Positions 18,497-26,619 of a stretch of 64,000 nucleotides of DNA are shown in pieces. The first letter of the stretch is position 1. Each line of letters begins with the position of its first letter. Where the stretch lies: contig NZ_FTOP01000007.1 in the NCBI RefSeq assembly GCF_900156785.1, forward strand, positions 124,001 to 188,000, read 5' to 3'. The position numbers and the translations under genes were made by a program. The notes beneath the pieces are model-generated. The model was not told the DNA's origin, did no database searches, and worked only from the letters and a program-made list of their open reading frames with translations. The DNA is from Belliella pelovolcani. GTDB taxonomy: Bacteria > Bacteroidota > Bacteroidia > Cytophagales > Cyclobacteriaceae.

Positions 18497-20443
18497 TCAA
18501 AAACTCAGCTCAAATTGAAATGGAGATGCTGGCATTCCTTCCTTGTTTATTAAGTTTGCATTGACCGGGTTATTTGCCCAGCCATACCTGACTGATACAG
18601 GGTTCAAATTGTTGGGAAGCATTATTTCAACTTGATTATTATGGATTTTTGCTGCAACCCATTGAAAAGAACCAGTATGATCCTTCAATGAAAATCCTCC
18701 AAGTCTATTTCCTTGAATGGTGGTAAGTCCACTCCCTTTCTCATCAAAGTCTAAAATCAACCTGTTTCTTTTGACTCGCCCTTTTTTAAATACTGGACCT
18801 GAAAAAACCATGTCTTTTTCAAAATAGGCGACTTTCATGGCTTGTAAAACTAGCCTCTCAGCTACCGTCTTCTTATCTAGCGGGTGTATATCATTGGCCT
18901 CCCCTACATCAATGGTAATCGCCATACCTGTATTGGGATGTCTCAAAGCTAATCTTTGTACTTCCCGCATTTCTGCCCAACCACTTTCCTGAGGTTGATC
19001 GGAAGCTTCAAGATAGTTGGGCAGTTGAACAAAAATAAAAGGTAAGGCTTCCTCCCCCCAGCTTGCTCTCAAACTATAAATCAGTGCTTCTAACTGCTTG
19101 TCATATAACTGAGCTTGGCCGACATTGGACTCTCCTTGATACCAAAGTAGTCCTTTGATTGTCATATTGTGCAAGGGAGCGATCATAGCATTGTACAAAC
19201 CCATTGGTTTAAACCTGATCGCTGTTTGAGTTGGAGCAGGAGGCATTTTCGCACCCAATTGATAACTCCAATCTTTGCTCAAATCAATAATTTGCCCTTT
19301 TATTTCTAGCTGGTAGGGTTTTTCTGTTACAAAACCACCGCGCCCATTCTCACTAACTAACCTGATGGTAATAACATTCTTCCCCCTTTTCAAAAAATCT
19401 GATGGAACTTCATACCTTCTTGGCGGATATCTATATCCTGTACTTCCTACTAGTTCACCGTTCACGTAAGTTTGGTCACTATCAATCAAAGTTCCCAATA
19501 AAAGTCTTGCAACTTCACTTTCCGAAGGATCAAAATCCAAATAGAATTCTTTTCTTAACCAATAAACACCATTGATAGCATACCCTTCTTCCGCAGGAAA
19601 TAAATCTACATACTCTAACTTACTCCAGCCAGAAGGTACAAATGCTGATTCAAACCAATTGATTCTTGATTTTTTCAATCCTAAATCAACAGCTTCTAAG
19701 CTGTCTTTCCAATGATTGAATCTAGCTCTGTCTGCTTGCTCTATGGAGTCAATGATTCCAGGTTTTTGATAATATATGGCTTCATCATAATCTTTTGGAA
19801 AGGACTTTAGCGCTTGCTCACCTAGCCATGCCTGAATCGGCGAACCACCTACACTCGCATTGATGACACCAACAGCTACATCATATTCCTCTTGAAGTTT
19901 TTTTGCAAAAAAATAACTGATCGCGGCAAAGGATCTAATAGTTTCTGGTTTGACAGCCACCCACTTTCCACCCTTCAAATCATGCTTGGCTCCAGTAAAA
20001 GAGTAATCATCAGGAACATCAAAATATTTTATCCGATGCTGATACGGTCGATCAAATTCCTCAGGAAACATTGGTTCCACACGCTCCATTGTCGTCTCCA
20101 TATTAGACTGACCAGAACATACCCAAACCTCCCCAAACCAAACATCACTGATTTCAAGACTTTCCGTTTCTGAGGAAATTTTCAAAACGTAAGGGCCTCC
20201 GGACTGAGCCGCAGGTAAGATAAGTTTCCATGCTCCCTGATTGTCGACAGTTCCAGACACCTTGATGCCACTGATTTCTACCGTAATTTTTGAATCAGCG
20301 GTCGCCCATCCCCAAATATTCACAGGAATATCTCTTTGCAAAACGAGTCCATCACTGATCAAAGCTGGAAGCCTTATTTCAGCGAAAGCATCGATAATCG
20401 ATACTACAGAGAGTAAAATAAAAAAGGGAAGAAATCTATTCAT
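18497..20443 (-). CDS. SGNH sialate-O-acetylesterase-type esterase, probable acetylxylan esterase
   Basis: A 648-residue secreted protein with an N-terminal signal peptide (to about residue 21). The SGNH hydrolase is split around a galactose-binding-like beta-sandwich (about 255-390). The Ser nucleophile lies in VCSGQSNM (Ser113), the second block is LLWYQGESNVGQA, and the Asp/His pair is in VGEANDIHPLDK. This is the SASA (DUF303) family, which in plant-polysaccharide loci removes acetyl groups from xylan or its oligosaccharides. It is encoded upstream of the SusC operon on the same strand but separated by 1 kb, and diverges from a GH43 gene. Acetyl-xylan as substrate is inferred from neighbours; the family also contains sialic-acid esterases. 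Confidence 0.88.
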   Translation of the reverse strand: MNRFLPFFILLSVVSIIDAFAEIRLPALISDGLVLQRDIPVNIWGWATADSKITVEISGIKVSGTVDNQGAWKLILPAAQSGGPYVLKISSETESLEISDVWFGEVWVCSGQSNMETTMERVEPMFPEEFDRPYQHRIKYFDVPDDYSFTGAKHDLKGGKWVAVKPETIRSFAAISYFFAKKLQEEYDVAVGVINASVGGSPIQAWLGEQALKSFPKDYDEAIYYQKPGIIDSIEQADRARFNHWKDSLEAVDLGLKKSRINWFESAFVPSGWSKLEYVDLFPAEEGYAINGVYWLRKEFYLDFDPSESEVARLLLGTLIDSDQTYVNGELVGSTGYRYPPRRYEVPSDFLKRGKNVITIRLVSENGRGGFVTEKPYQLEIKGQIIDLSKDWSYQLGAKMPPAPTQTAIRFKPMGLYNAMIAPLHNMTIKGLLWYQGESNVGQAQLYDKQLEALIYSLRASWGEEALPFIFVQLPNYLEASDQPQESGWAEMREVQRLALRHPNTGMAITIDVGEANDIHPLDKKTVAERLVLQAMKVAYFEKDMVFSGPVFKKGRVKRNRLILDFDEKGSGLTTIQGNRLGGFSLKDHTGSFQWVAAKIHNNQVEIMLPNNLNPVSVRYGWANNPVNANLINKEGMPASPFQFELSF

Positions 20444-20540
20444 TCTGGGCTTAATGTTAATTCAATAATACATGAAAGGGATACTTTCCTTATCAAGACT
20501 TATCAAATTCGCCTTAAACATGAAACAAAATTTGTTAAAA

Positions 20541-20554
20541 TGCAACCGATTTCA
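20541..20554. promoter_or_regulatory. Weak CG-centred operator-like site
   Basis: TGCAACCGATTTCA shares its right half exactly with the perfect palindrome at 20740-20753, while the left half is degenerate. It lies about 100 bp before the esterase start. It could be a second, weaker binding site of the same regulator. Confidence 0.25.
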
Positions 20555-20739
20555 TAAATATTTTAAGTAAATGAATACAATTGAATTTATTTTTAATCAA
20601 AATATTTCTGAACCTACTCTTCAAATTGATTTTTCAAGTAAAAAATCAAACCTTTAAAATAAAATTAAGCATACTATTCTACAGATAATGGCATACTGAG
20701 CAAGTTTCATTTTTGTTTCTAATCAAAATTCAATATTAT

Positions 20740-20753
20740 TGAAATCGATTTCA
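20740..20753. promoter_or_regulatory. LacI-family-type (cre-like) palindrome upstream of GH43
   Basis: TGAAATCGATTTCA is a perfect 14-bp palindrome with a central CG. It fits the general LacI/CcpA operator pattern TGWAANCGNTNWCA. It ends 52 bp before the GH43 start codon, where a repressor could block transcription. No LacI-family gene is present in the window, so the regulator is unknown. Confidence 0.5.
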
Positions 20754-20805
20754 TTTCAATCGCTTATCATGTAGAATTAATAAAAAATTAAAATCAGTCA
20801 AGCCT

Positions 20806-21900
20806 ATGAACCTAAAATCAATCTCTAGGGTAGCATTATTAGCTACCATTCCCTTGTTTGCCATTTCTTGTGGAGAAAGTAAAGATACCGAAGAAGAAGT
20901 TGAAGTATCAGAAGCCCCAAAGTTTTTGTCCAAACCCTTAGTGTCCCACATTTATACAGCAGACCCTTCTGTTCATGTATTTGATGGCACAATATACATT
21001 TACCCTTCTCATGATGTAGAATCTGTGGTAGAAGAGGATGACTCAGGTGCACATTTCAATATGCGAGATTACCATGTATTCAGCATGACTGACATCAATG
21101 CAGAGCCTGTGGATCATGGTAGAGCCTTGGATGTAGATGATGTCAAGTGGGCCAAAAGACAGATGTGGGCACCAGATGCGGCCAAAAAAGGCGATAAATA
21201 TTATCTCTACTTTCCTGCAAAAGATTTTGATGACATCTTTAGACTTGGAGTAGCTGTTAGCGATAGCCCAACGGGACCATTCACAGCTCAGCCTGAGCCA
21301 ATGAAAGGCTCATATAGTATTGATCCAGCTGTGTTTCAAGATGGCGAGGAATACTATATCTATTGGGGAGGAATCTGGGGAGGTCAGCTTCAGAAATGGA
21401 GAACTGGCGAATATTTATCAACGGGAAAATCTCCTTATGCTGACGAACCAGAAGATGACGAACCTGCTATCAGTCCTATGGTAGCGAAACTTAGCGATGA
21501 CATGCTTGAGTTTGGTGAGGAGCCAAAGAAAATCGCAATACTTGATCAAGATGGCACTCCTATCAAAGCTGGAGATCACGAGAGAAGATTCTTTGAAGCT
21601 GCTTGGGTACATAAGCACAATGACAAATACTATTTCTCCTACTCCACTGGAGATACCCACAATATCGCATATGCTATTGGAGATTCGCCTTATGGTCCAT
21701 TTACATACCAAGGTGTGGTATTGAAGCCGGTACAAGGCTGGACCAATCACCATTCTATTGTCAAAATTGATGGCAAATGGTACATTTTCTATCATGATAC
21801 AGAACTATCAGGAGAAACACATCTCAGAAATATCAAAATGGCTGAACTGGAACATCTTGCTGATGGAACAATCAAAACCATCGAACCAATCTTGAAATAA
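20806..21900 (+). CDS. GH43 glycosidase, lipoprotein (xylosidase/arabinofuranosidase type)
   Basis: A 364-residue single-domain GH43 protein with a lipobox (AISC, Cys22) and an acidic linker. The three catalytic carboxylates are visible: base Asp53 in YTADPSVHVF, pKa modulator Asp173 in SIDPAVFQDG, and acid Glu264 in RRFFEAAWVHK. A His in WTNHHSIV fits the metal or substrate-binding His of the family. The SHIYTADPSVHVF opening resembles the GH43 group found in xylan and arabinoxylan loci. It stands alone on the plus strand behind a cre-like palindrome and ends at a strong terminator, so it is probably monocistronic. Likely activity is removal of xylose or arabinose from xylo-oligosaccharides. 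Confidence 0.93.
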   Translation: MNLKSISRVALLATIPLFAISCGESKDTEEEVEVSEAPKFLSKPLVSHIYTADPSVHVFDGTIYIYPSHDVESVVEEDDSGAHFNMRDYHVFSMTDINAEPVDHGRALDVDDVKWAKRQMWAPDAAKKGDKYYLYFPAKDFDDIFRLGVAVSDSPTGPFTAQPEPMKGSYSIDPAVFQDGEEYYIYWGGIWGGQLQKWRTGEYLSTGKSPYADEPEDDEPAISPMVAKLSDDMLEFGEEPKKIAILDQDGTPIKAGDHERRFFEAAWVHKHNDKYYFSYSTGDTHNIAYAIGDSPYGPFTYQGVVLKPVQGWTNHHSIVKIDGKWYIFYHDTELSGETHLRNIKMAELEHLADGTIKTIEPILK

Positions 21901-21930
21901 CACTTAAGCAAAGGTTAAATAATCAACGAA

Positions 21931-21958
21931 TCCGAAGCATAGCTGCTTCGGATTTTTG
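21931..21958 (+). terminator. Rho-independent terminator after GH43
   Basis: A perfect 9-bp stem TCCGAAGCA / TGCTTCGGA with a 4-nt loop is followed by TTTTTG. It lies 31 nt after the GH43 stop codon. Confidence 0.88.
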
Positions 21959-21982
21959 TTTTTAGACACTATTCTAAATATT

Positions 21983-21990
21983 TACTTTTG
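21983..21990 (+). promoter_or_regulatory. Bacteroidota -7 box (TACTTTTG)
   Basis: TACTTTTG matches the TAnnTTTG -7 consensus. The nearest TTTG lies 24 nt upstream within the preceding terminator, a little farther than usual. Transcription from here would start near 21997 and supports translation from the ATG at 22021 rather than from the TTG at 21988. Confidence 0.4.
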
Positions 21991-22020
21991 TTCGAACTAA
22001 TTTTTTATCATATTTCGAAT

Positions 22021-23187
22021 ATGATGAACTTTAAATATGGCTATTACCTTTTAGCTCTACTGCTCTTTGCGGCCTGTGGTAAAAGCGAAGAATCAAAGCA
22101 TTTCAGTAATGCCTCAGGCTATGAATTAGTCAAAGTTGATTCCTTCCAAGTAGAAAATCTAACTAGGGTGAGAATTACTGACTTCAGTGAAAGTGAAAAC
22201 ATCTACTTAGGCTACAGTGAAGCAGAAAACGACGTGCTTGAAATTTCCCCTGAAGGGAACATCATAAAAAGAGTTAATCTCAGTGGAGATGGTCCAGGCA
22301 AATTAAGAAATTATGGTCCAATGGGTTTGAGTTTTGGCCCTGATCAGAAAAGAGTGCTACAAATGCCATTTGTCTTAGCTACCTACAACCAAGCTTATGA
22401 ACAACTTGAAAACATGAGTATCCGCTCTCCACTTCCCGTGAGATCTATCATTCCATCAGGCAAGACAGCTTATTTCATGGAGGAAAACCATCCGAGGTAT
22501 CTTGTAGGGCCTACTACATTCCTTTCAGCCCATCTCTTAATCTATAATGAAGTAGGTAGAGATACTTTGCAAAACTTCTCTATCCTTTATCCAGAAACTG
22601 GTGAATTGAAGTCAATCATCCCCTACGAAGCAGACTCTTATTATAAAAAGACTCCCCATATTTATACTAACCTGATGGCTAAGTCATTTTTTATATCAGC
22701 TAACAAGTTATATGTACTACAAGGCCTATCAGAATCTATTCAGGTGTATGACTTATTGGATTTCTCACTTATTAAAAACATCCCGCTGACGCATAGTGAT
22801 TTTATCAAATACGATCCTGTACCACTTGGCACGGTGATGGATGATCCAAGGATCAAACAGCTATCTTCCATGGCAGGAAGAAATCAAAAGTTACTCGAAA
22901 TCAGTGAAGATTATTGGCTAGTAAGTTATTTCCAAGGTGTAACTGAATCAGAATATGAATTGAAAAACTCGGAAGAGCAACCATTTCGTCTTGGTGATGC
23001 TTATGACAAGCTCAAATTGCTTATATTTAAAAATGGCAGGCAAGTTAACGGAGAATTAGCTGCACCTAAGGGAATTATGCTTTTTTCTCTAGGAAACAAT
23101 AAGGTTCTTGTGGAAGAAAAACCTAGCGAAGATATAGAAGAGGAGGTTACTCGGTATAGTATCTATGAATTGAGAGCTATCAATTAA
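22021..23187 (+). CDS. Beta-propeller-like lipoprotein, DUF4221-type
   Basis: About 388 residues starting MMNFKYGYY with a clear lipobox (LFAACG). The longer frame beginning at TTG 21988 overlaps a likely promoter box and would put 11 unneeded residues before the signal, so the ATG at 22021 (or 22024) is preferred. The mature protein is made of short repeating beta segments such as NIYLGYSEAENDVLEISPEG and ISANKLYVLQGLSESIQVY, typical of a six-bladed propeller and resembling DUF4221 or NHL-like lipoproteins. No enzymatic motif is seen. Its function is unknown, and it is not obviously part of either the xylan genes or the thiamine operon. Confidence 0.78.
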   Translation: MMNFKYGYYLLALLLFAACGKSEESKHFSNASGYELVKVDSFQVENLTRVRITDFSESENIYLGYSEAENDVLEISPEGNIIKRVNLSGDGPGKLRNYGPMGLSFGPDQKRVLQMPFVLATYNQAYEQLENMSIRSPLPVRSIIPSGKTAYFMEENHPRYLVGPTTFLSAHLLIYNEVGRDTLQNFSILYPETGELKSIIPYEADSYYKKTPHIYTNLMAKSFFISANKLYVLQGLSESIQVYDLLDFSLIKNIPLTHSDFIKYDPVPLGTVMDDPRIKQLSSMAGRNQKLLEISEDYWLVSYFQGVTESEYELKNSEEQPFRLGDAYDKLKLLIFKNGRQVNGELAAPKGIMLFSLGNNKVLVEEKPSEDIEEEVTRYSIYELRAIN

Positions 23188-23194
23188 AAGAGAA

Positions 23195-23225
23195 CTGGGC
23201 TACGGTTCAAATAGCCCAGCTTTCC
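23195..23225 (+). terminator. Hairpin between converging genes
   Basis: An 8-bp stem CTGGGCTA / TAGCCCAG with a 9-nt loop is followed by CTTTCCTTTT. It begins 7 nt after the propeller gene stop and overlaps the last codons of tenA on the other strand. The U-tract is interrupted, so it is a moderate terminator. Confidence 0.55.
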
Positions 23226-23863
23226 TTTTGATATGCAGCTTCCCAAAACATCCATTCCAATCGTGTAGCCATTTGAAAGGCTTCTAGCATTTCTCCTTGA
23301 AGCTTATCGCTTGCCTCTGATGCTAACTGATCAGTAATTTGTATGGCTTGCATTACGGATTGAGCAAACTCCTCTCCTGAATAAGTGTCTATCCAGTTTT
23401 TATAAGGATTATCTCGGACTGCTGATTGCTGCGCATAAATATGGTCTCCCACTTCCTTGTAAATCCAAAAACAAGGCAATACCGCTGCTGCTGCTACTTC
23501 TACATTGGCAAAAGCTGATTTCGAGAGCAGGTAATTGGTGTAGAGCAGACAAGTAGGTGAAGGCTTCACTTCATCAGGAATCCCTAAGGTCTTGAAATAA
23601 CTTTCGTGCAAGGCTCGCTCCACTACAATAGCTCCAGTTGCAAACTGCGAATAAGCCAGTACTTGATTCAAATCTTGCAACCTACTCGAGATGGTACTCA
23701 ATGCTTTGCCAAACTCACCTAAATAATAGGCATCCTGCGCCATGTAGAACTTGAACCTCTCCTTATCTAAAGTGCCGGCGGTCAATTCTTGATTGAAAGG
23801 CAATTCTAATATTTTCTGATAGATGGGTTCAATACTCCCCCATGCTTGCTCACTCCACTTCAT
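23207..23863 (-). CDS. tenA: Aminopyrimidine aminohydrolase / thiaminase II
   Basis: A 218-residue cytosolic all-helical TenA protein. It hydrolyses amino-HMP-type breakdown products of thiamine (or thiamine itself) to give HMP for salvage. Family marks are the substrate-pocket segment YMAQDAYYLGEFGKAL (about 40-55), the catalytic Cys in AAVLPCFWIYKEVG (about Cys135) and the C-terminal Glu in RLEWMFWEAAYQ. Length is normal. It is the last gene of the thiM-thiE-thiD-tenA operon and overlaps the end of thiD by 14 bp, which implies translational coupling. Confidence 0.95.
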   Translation of the reverse strand: MKWSEQAWGSIEPIYQKILELPFNQELTAGTLDKERFKFYMAQDAYYLGEFGKALSTISSRLQDLNQVLAYSQFATGAIVVERALHESYFKTLGIPDEVKPSPTCLLYTNYLLSKSAFANVEVAAAAVLPCFWIYKEVGDHIYAQQSAVRDNPYKNWIDTYSGEEFAQSVMQAIQITDQLASEASDKLQGEMLEAFQMATRLEWMFWEAAYQKESWAI

Positions 23864-24674
23864 GTATAATTTGATTTTGAGGGTTGAAAAAATGATTCAA
23901 GGGACCATTTCCTTGACCTGTTTTTACTGATTTCCCGAGTAATATAGCTTGATAAATATAATTTCTAGCCTTAGTCACTGCTAATTGTAAATCACTTCCT
24001 TTTGCCAATTCAGCTGCAATCGCCGATGAAAGAGAACAACCTGTGCCATGAACATTGCTAGATTCTATTTTAGCATTTTCATACATCACTTCATCTCCTT
24101 CCTTCATGACCAGTAAATCTTGGATAACCTCTGTTTCTAAATGTCCTCCTTTGATCAAAACTGAATTTGGAATGTAGAATTGTAGAAAAGCCGCAGCTTT
24201 CTTCATATCACTCAGGCTCTGAACTTTAAATCCACAAAGAATTTCTGTTTCATCCAAATTTGGTGTGATCAATGATACTATCGGGAATAATTTTTCCTTG
24301 ATTGATTCGATGGTTTCCTCTTGGATCAATCGATCTCCTGATGTTGCAACCATCACCGGGTCAAAGACTATCGGGATCTCTAAACCTTTCAACTTGCTAG
24401 CCAATAACTCCACTACCTCAGGCCTATCAAGCATACCAATTTTGATGGCTTTTGGCGGAATATCTGACAATATTGCATCTAACTGCGCTTCTATATGATC
24501 AATTGGGATACCATGGATACCTTTGACGCCCATGGTATTTTGAGCTGTAGTAGCCGTGATGACAGTCATCCCATAGCAACCCAAAGCTGAAAAGGTCTTT
24601 AAATCCGCTTGGATTCCTGCTCCTCCACTGCTATCTGAGCCTGCTATACTCAATACAGGAATATATGATTTCAT
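23850..24674 (-). CDS. thiD: Hydroxymethylpyrimidine / phosphomethylpyrimidine kinase
   Basis: A 274-residue ribokinase-fold enzyme that phosphorylates HMP and HMP-P in pyrimidine salvage. The N-terminal substrate motif is GSDSSGGAGIQADLKTFSA (about 11-29), and the C-terminal anion hole/base motif reads NVHGTGCSLSSAIAAEL (about 213-229), where the canonical form has DTHGTGC. TTAQNTMGV and PVMVATSGDRL are also typical. It overlaps thiE by 4 bp and tenA by 14 bp. Its product is coupled to thiazole phosphate by ThiE, encoded just upstream in the operon. Confidence 0.97.
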   Translation of the reverse strand: MKSYIPVLSIAGSDSSGGAGIQADLKTFSALGCYGMTVITATTAQNTMGVKGIHGIPIDHIEAQLDAILSDIPPKAIKIGMLDRPEVVELLASKLKGLEIPIVFDPVMVATSGDRLIQEETIESIKEKLFPIVSLITPNLDETEILCGFKVQSLSDMKKAAAFLQFYIPNSVLIKGGHLETEVIQDLLVMKEGDEVMYENAKIESSNVHGTGCSLSSAIAAELAKGSDLQLAVTKARNYIYQAILLGKSVKTGQGNGPLNHFFNPQNQIIHEVE

Positions 24675-25321
24675 TTTTCTCTGATTTTTAAACCTAAATC
24701 AATTTCTTTTCTAAATAGCTCTGCAGCTTTGGCTGGCGATTCTGCACTGCAAATACCTGAGACCACAGCAAGACAATCTGCTCCAGCAGCGATCACTGAG
24801 GCTGCATTTTGGATTTTAATATTTCCTATGGCAATCAGGGCTTTGGTACTCATCGTCTTCAATTCGCTTAAGCCTTCGAGTCCCCATTCTGCTATGGTAT
24901 CAGTCTTAGTCGGAGTCGAAAAAACTGGACTAACACCATAATACCAAGCTAAATTTGAATATGGATCCTTGATATCATTCATTTTCTCAATGGATAACCC
25001 TATTGGAAAATCTACGCCTAAAGCCTTTTGAACTTCATGGATTGCAGTGTCTGACTGTCCTACATGAATTCCATCAGCTTCAACCCATTGCGCTACATTG
25101 ACATTGTCATTGATAATTAGCGGAACCTTATATCGATCACATATCACTTTTAATTTTTCTGCTTTTTGAAGGAATTGACGATCATCAAGCTTCTTCTCGC
25201 GAAGTTGAACAATGTCTACACCTCCCTTGATAGCTTCCTCCGCAACCCAATAAAAATCCCTACCCAAACAAGCTAATTCATCTGTGACCAAGTAAAGACG
25301 GTATGGGAATTGACTTGTCAT
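24671..25321 (-). CDS. thiE: Thiamine-phosphate synthase
   Basis: A 216-residue TIM-barrel enzyme joining HMP pyrophosphate and thiazole phosphate to thiamine phosphate. Visible motifs are VDIVQLREKKLDDRQF (about 35-50), PLIINDNVNVAQWVEADGIHVGQSD (in parts, about 85-110) and GVSPVFSTPTKTD (about 129-141). Length is usual for ThiE. It overlaps thiM by 4 bp at the start and thiD by 4 bp at the end. With ThiM, ThiD and TenA it makes a full salvage route. No de novo genes (thiC, thiG, thiS, thiH) are in the window. Confidence 0.97.
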   Translation of the reverse strand: MTSQFPYRLYLVTDELACLGRDFYWVAEEAIKGGVDIVQLREKKLDDRQFLQKAEKLKVICDRYKVPLIINDNVNVAQWVEADGIHVGQSDTAIHEVQKALGVDFPIGLSIEKMNDIKDPYSNLAWYYGVSPVFSTPTKTDTIAEWGLEGLSELKTMSTKALIAIGNIKIQNAASVIAAGADCLAVVSGICSAESPAKAAELFRKEIDLGLKIREK

Positions 25322-26112
25322 AATTGATCAATGTGCAATCTTTTTACCAATTCCTGTTCATTCAATTGATAAAGTGCATCATAAAAGTGTAATTGGAGTG
25401 TTCCTGGGCCAGTAGCTTGCTCTGCTGCAATGTCACCTGCTACACCCATCACTGCCATTGCAGTCGCAGTGGCAAGAAATGCATCCTCGCTTGCTCCTGC
25501 AAATGCTCCCACTATCGCAGATGCAGTACAACCCATACCCGTCACTTTTGCCATCATGGGATGTCCATTAGAGATCACCGCTACTCTTCCTTCTTTGATG
25601 ATATAATCCTTCGCACCAGAAGTACATACTACGGCTCCAGTTTCCTTTGAAAGTTCAATCCCTGCTTGCAGTGCTTCATCTGAGCTATTGCTGCTATCTA
25701 CACCCCTACTTTGGATATTTACACTAGCCAAAGCCATGATTTCTGATGCATTCCCTCTAATGATACTTGGCTTTTTGGCGAGCAACTGTGTCAAGACTTC
25801 ATTTCTATAGGCAGAAGCTCCCGCTCCCACAGGGTCTAAAACCCAAGGTTTTTGATTTTCGTTGGCACAATCCGCAGCTAGCAACATGCTATCCACCCAA
25901 TATTCGTCTAGTGTACCAATATTGATGACCAAGGATGAAATAATTTTGGACAGATCTCCCATTTCAGGATGTGCATGCGCCATGATAGGCGATGCGCCAA
26001 CAGCCAATAATGCATTTGCTGTATTATTCATTACCACGTAATTGGTAATCGATTGAACAAGCGTTGGGTTAGATTTGAAATGATTGAATGTACTGATAAT
26101 TGTGTCCTTCAT
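25318..26112 (-). CDS. thiM: Hydroxyethylthiazole kinase
   Basis: A 264-residue kinase that phosphorylates 5-(hydroxyethyl)-4-methylthiazole in thiamine salvage. The substrate motif is NYVVMNNTANALLAVGASPIMAHA (in parts, about 25-48). The nucleotide and catalytic region has WVLDPVGAGASAYR and VTGMGCTASAIVGAFAG. It is the first gene of the operon, and its ATG lies 18 nt after the U-rich tract that ends the TPP riboswitch expression platform. It overlaps thiE by 4 bp. Regulation by thiamine pyrophosphate is strongly indicated. Confidence 0.97.
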   Translation of the reverse strand: MKDTIISTFNHFKSNPTLVQSITNYVVMNNTANALLAVGASPIMAHAHPEMGDLSKIISSLVINIGTLDEYWVDSMLLAADCANENQKPWVLDPVGAGASAYRNEVLTQLLAKKPSIIRGNASEIMALASVNIQSRGVDSSNSSDEALQAGIELSKETGAVVCTSGAKDYIIKEGRVAVISNGHPMMAKVTGMGCTASAIVGAFAGASEDAFLATATAMAVMGVAGDIAAEQATGPGTLQLHFYDALYQLNEQELVKRLHIDQL

Positions 26113-26130
26113 GATTTTATTTTTAAGGTT

Positions 26131-26150
26131 AAAAAAAACTTTAGGAGCAC
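26131..26150 (-). promoter_or_regulatory. Riboswitch expression platform: antisense strand plus U-tract
   Basis: On the RNA, GUGCUCCUAAAGU (26150-26138) is followed by a U-run (26137-26131). The 13 nt can pair over their full length, with G-U pairs included, to the 5' strand of the TPP aptamer (26271-26259). This makes a stem that excludes the aptamer. It ends 18 nt before the thiM start codon. Confidence 0.6.
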
Positions 26151-26197
26151 TATAAATCGGTGATCATTACGCTATCCTGAGGCAAATAGATAGTCAT

Positions 26198-26271
26198 ACT
26201 TTTTCTTTCGCCAGCATTACCTGGTTCAAGTTCAAAGGGTATAATCTCAGCCAATCAGGCACCCCTAAAGT
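26198..26271 (-). promoter_or_regulatory. TPP riboswitch aptamer (THI box)
   Basis: On the minus strand, the conserved GGGGUGCC, GGCUGAGA, ACCCUUUGAAC and GGUAAUGCUGGCG segments occur in order. The terminal P1 helix can form from ACUUU (26271-26267) and AAAGU (26202-26198). It lies 86 nt upstream of thiM and controls the salvage operon. Direct recognition of the THI box motif makes this a firm call. Confidence 0.95.
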
Positions 26272-26619
26272 TTTCAATTACTAAGGTATAAATTTATTTT
26301 TCAGCTTGCTGCTTTAAGTCTCCTTTTTTATAAATCTACGATTGAAATCACCTCATTTTAGGATTAAAAAATTATTGTAAGCCAACGGATTTAACTTGGC
26401 ACTAAAGTGCTAAAATCTGGAAACAAACAACAATCTTTCATTTTTGGACTATCCAAATTTTATCTCCCTAAAACTAGTAAAAATCAACTAATCCCAATTT
26501 TTTTAAATTTTTAACCTTTTGTTAATAATAAAATTTGGTTTATCCGATTCCAATCGGTTAATTTTAGCAGCATTTTATTTACAACAAACTGCATATCTTA
26601 AATCATCAATCACATATAC
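26272..26619. other. Divergent intergenic region between thi operon and nuclease gene
   Basis: This AT-rich spacer should carry the promoters of the thi operon (minus) and the large nuclease (plus). The only distinct element is the inverted repeat CCGATT-CC-AATCGG at 26544-26557, 62 bp before the nuclease start. No convincing TAnnTTTG box was found for either gene. Confidence 0.4.

Larger units (their letters stand above)
20444..20805. other. Divergent intergenic region between esterase and GH43
   Basis: This 362-bp AT-rich spacer holds the upstream regions of both flanking genes. It contains a perfect CG-centred palindrome (20740-20753) and a weaker half-matching copy (20541-20554), each reported separately. 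No good TAnnTTTG promoter box was found on either strand, and no gene is visible. Confidence 0.5.

Noticed and set aside
21988-22020. TTG start 11 codons before the propeller lipoprotein
   Set aside because: It overlaps a TACTTTTG promoter box, and the ATG at 22021 gives a normal lipoprotein signal.
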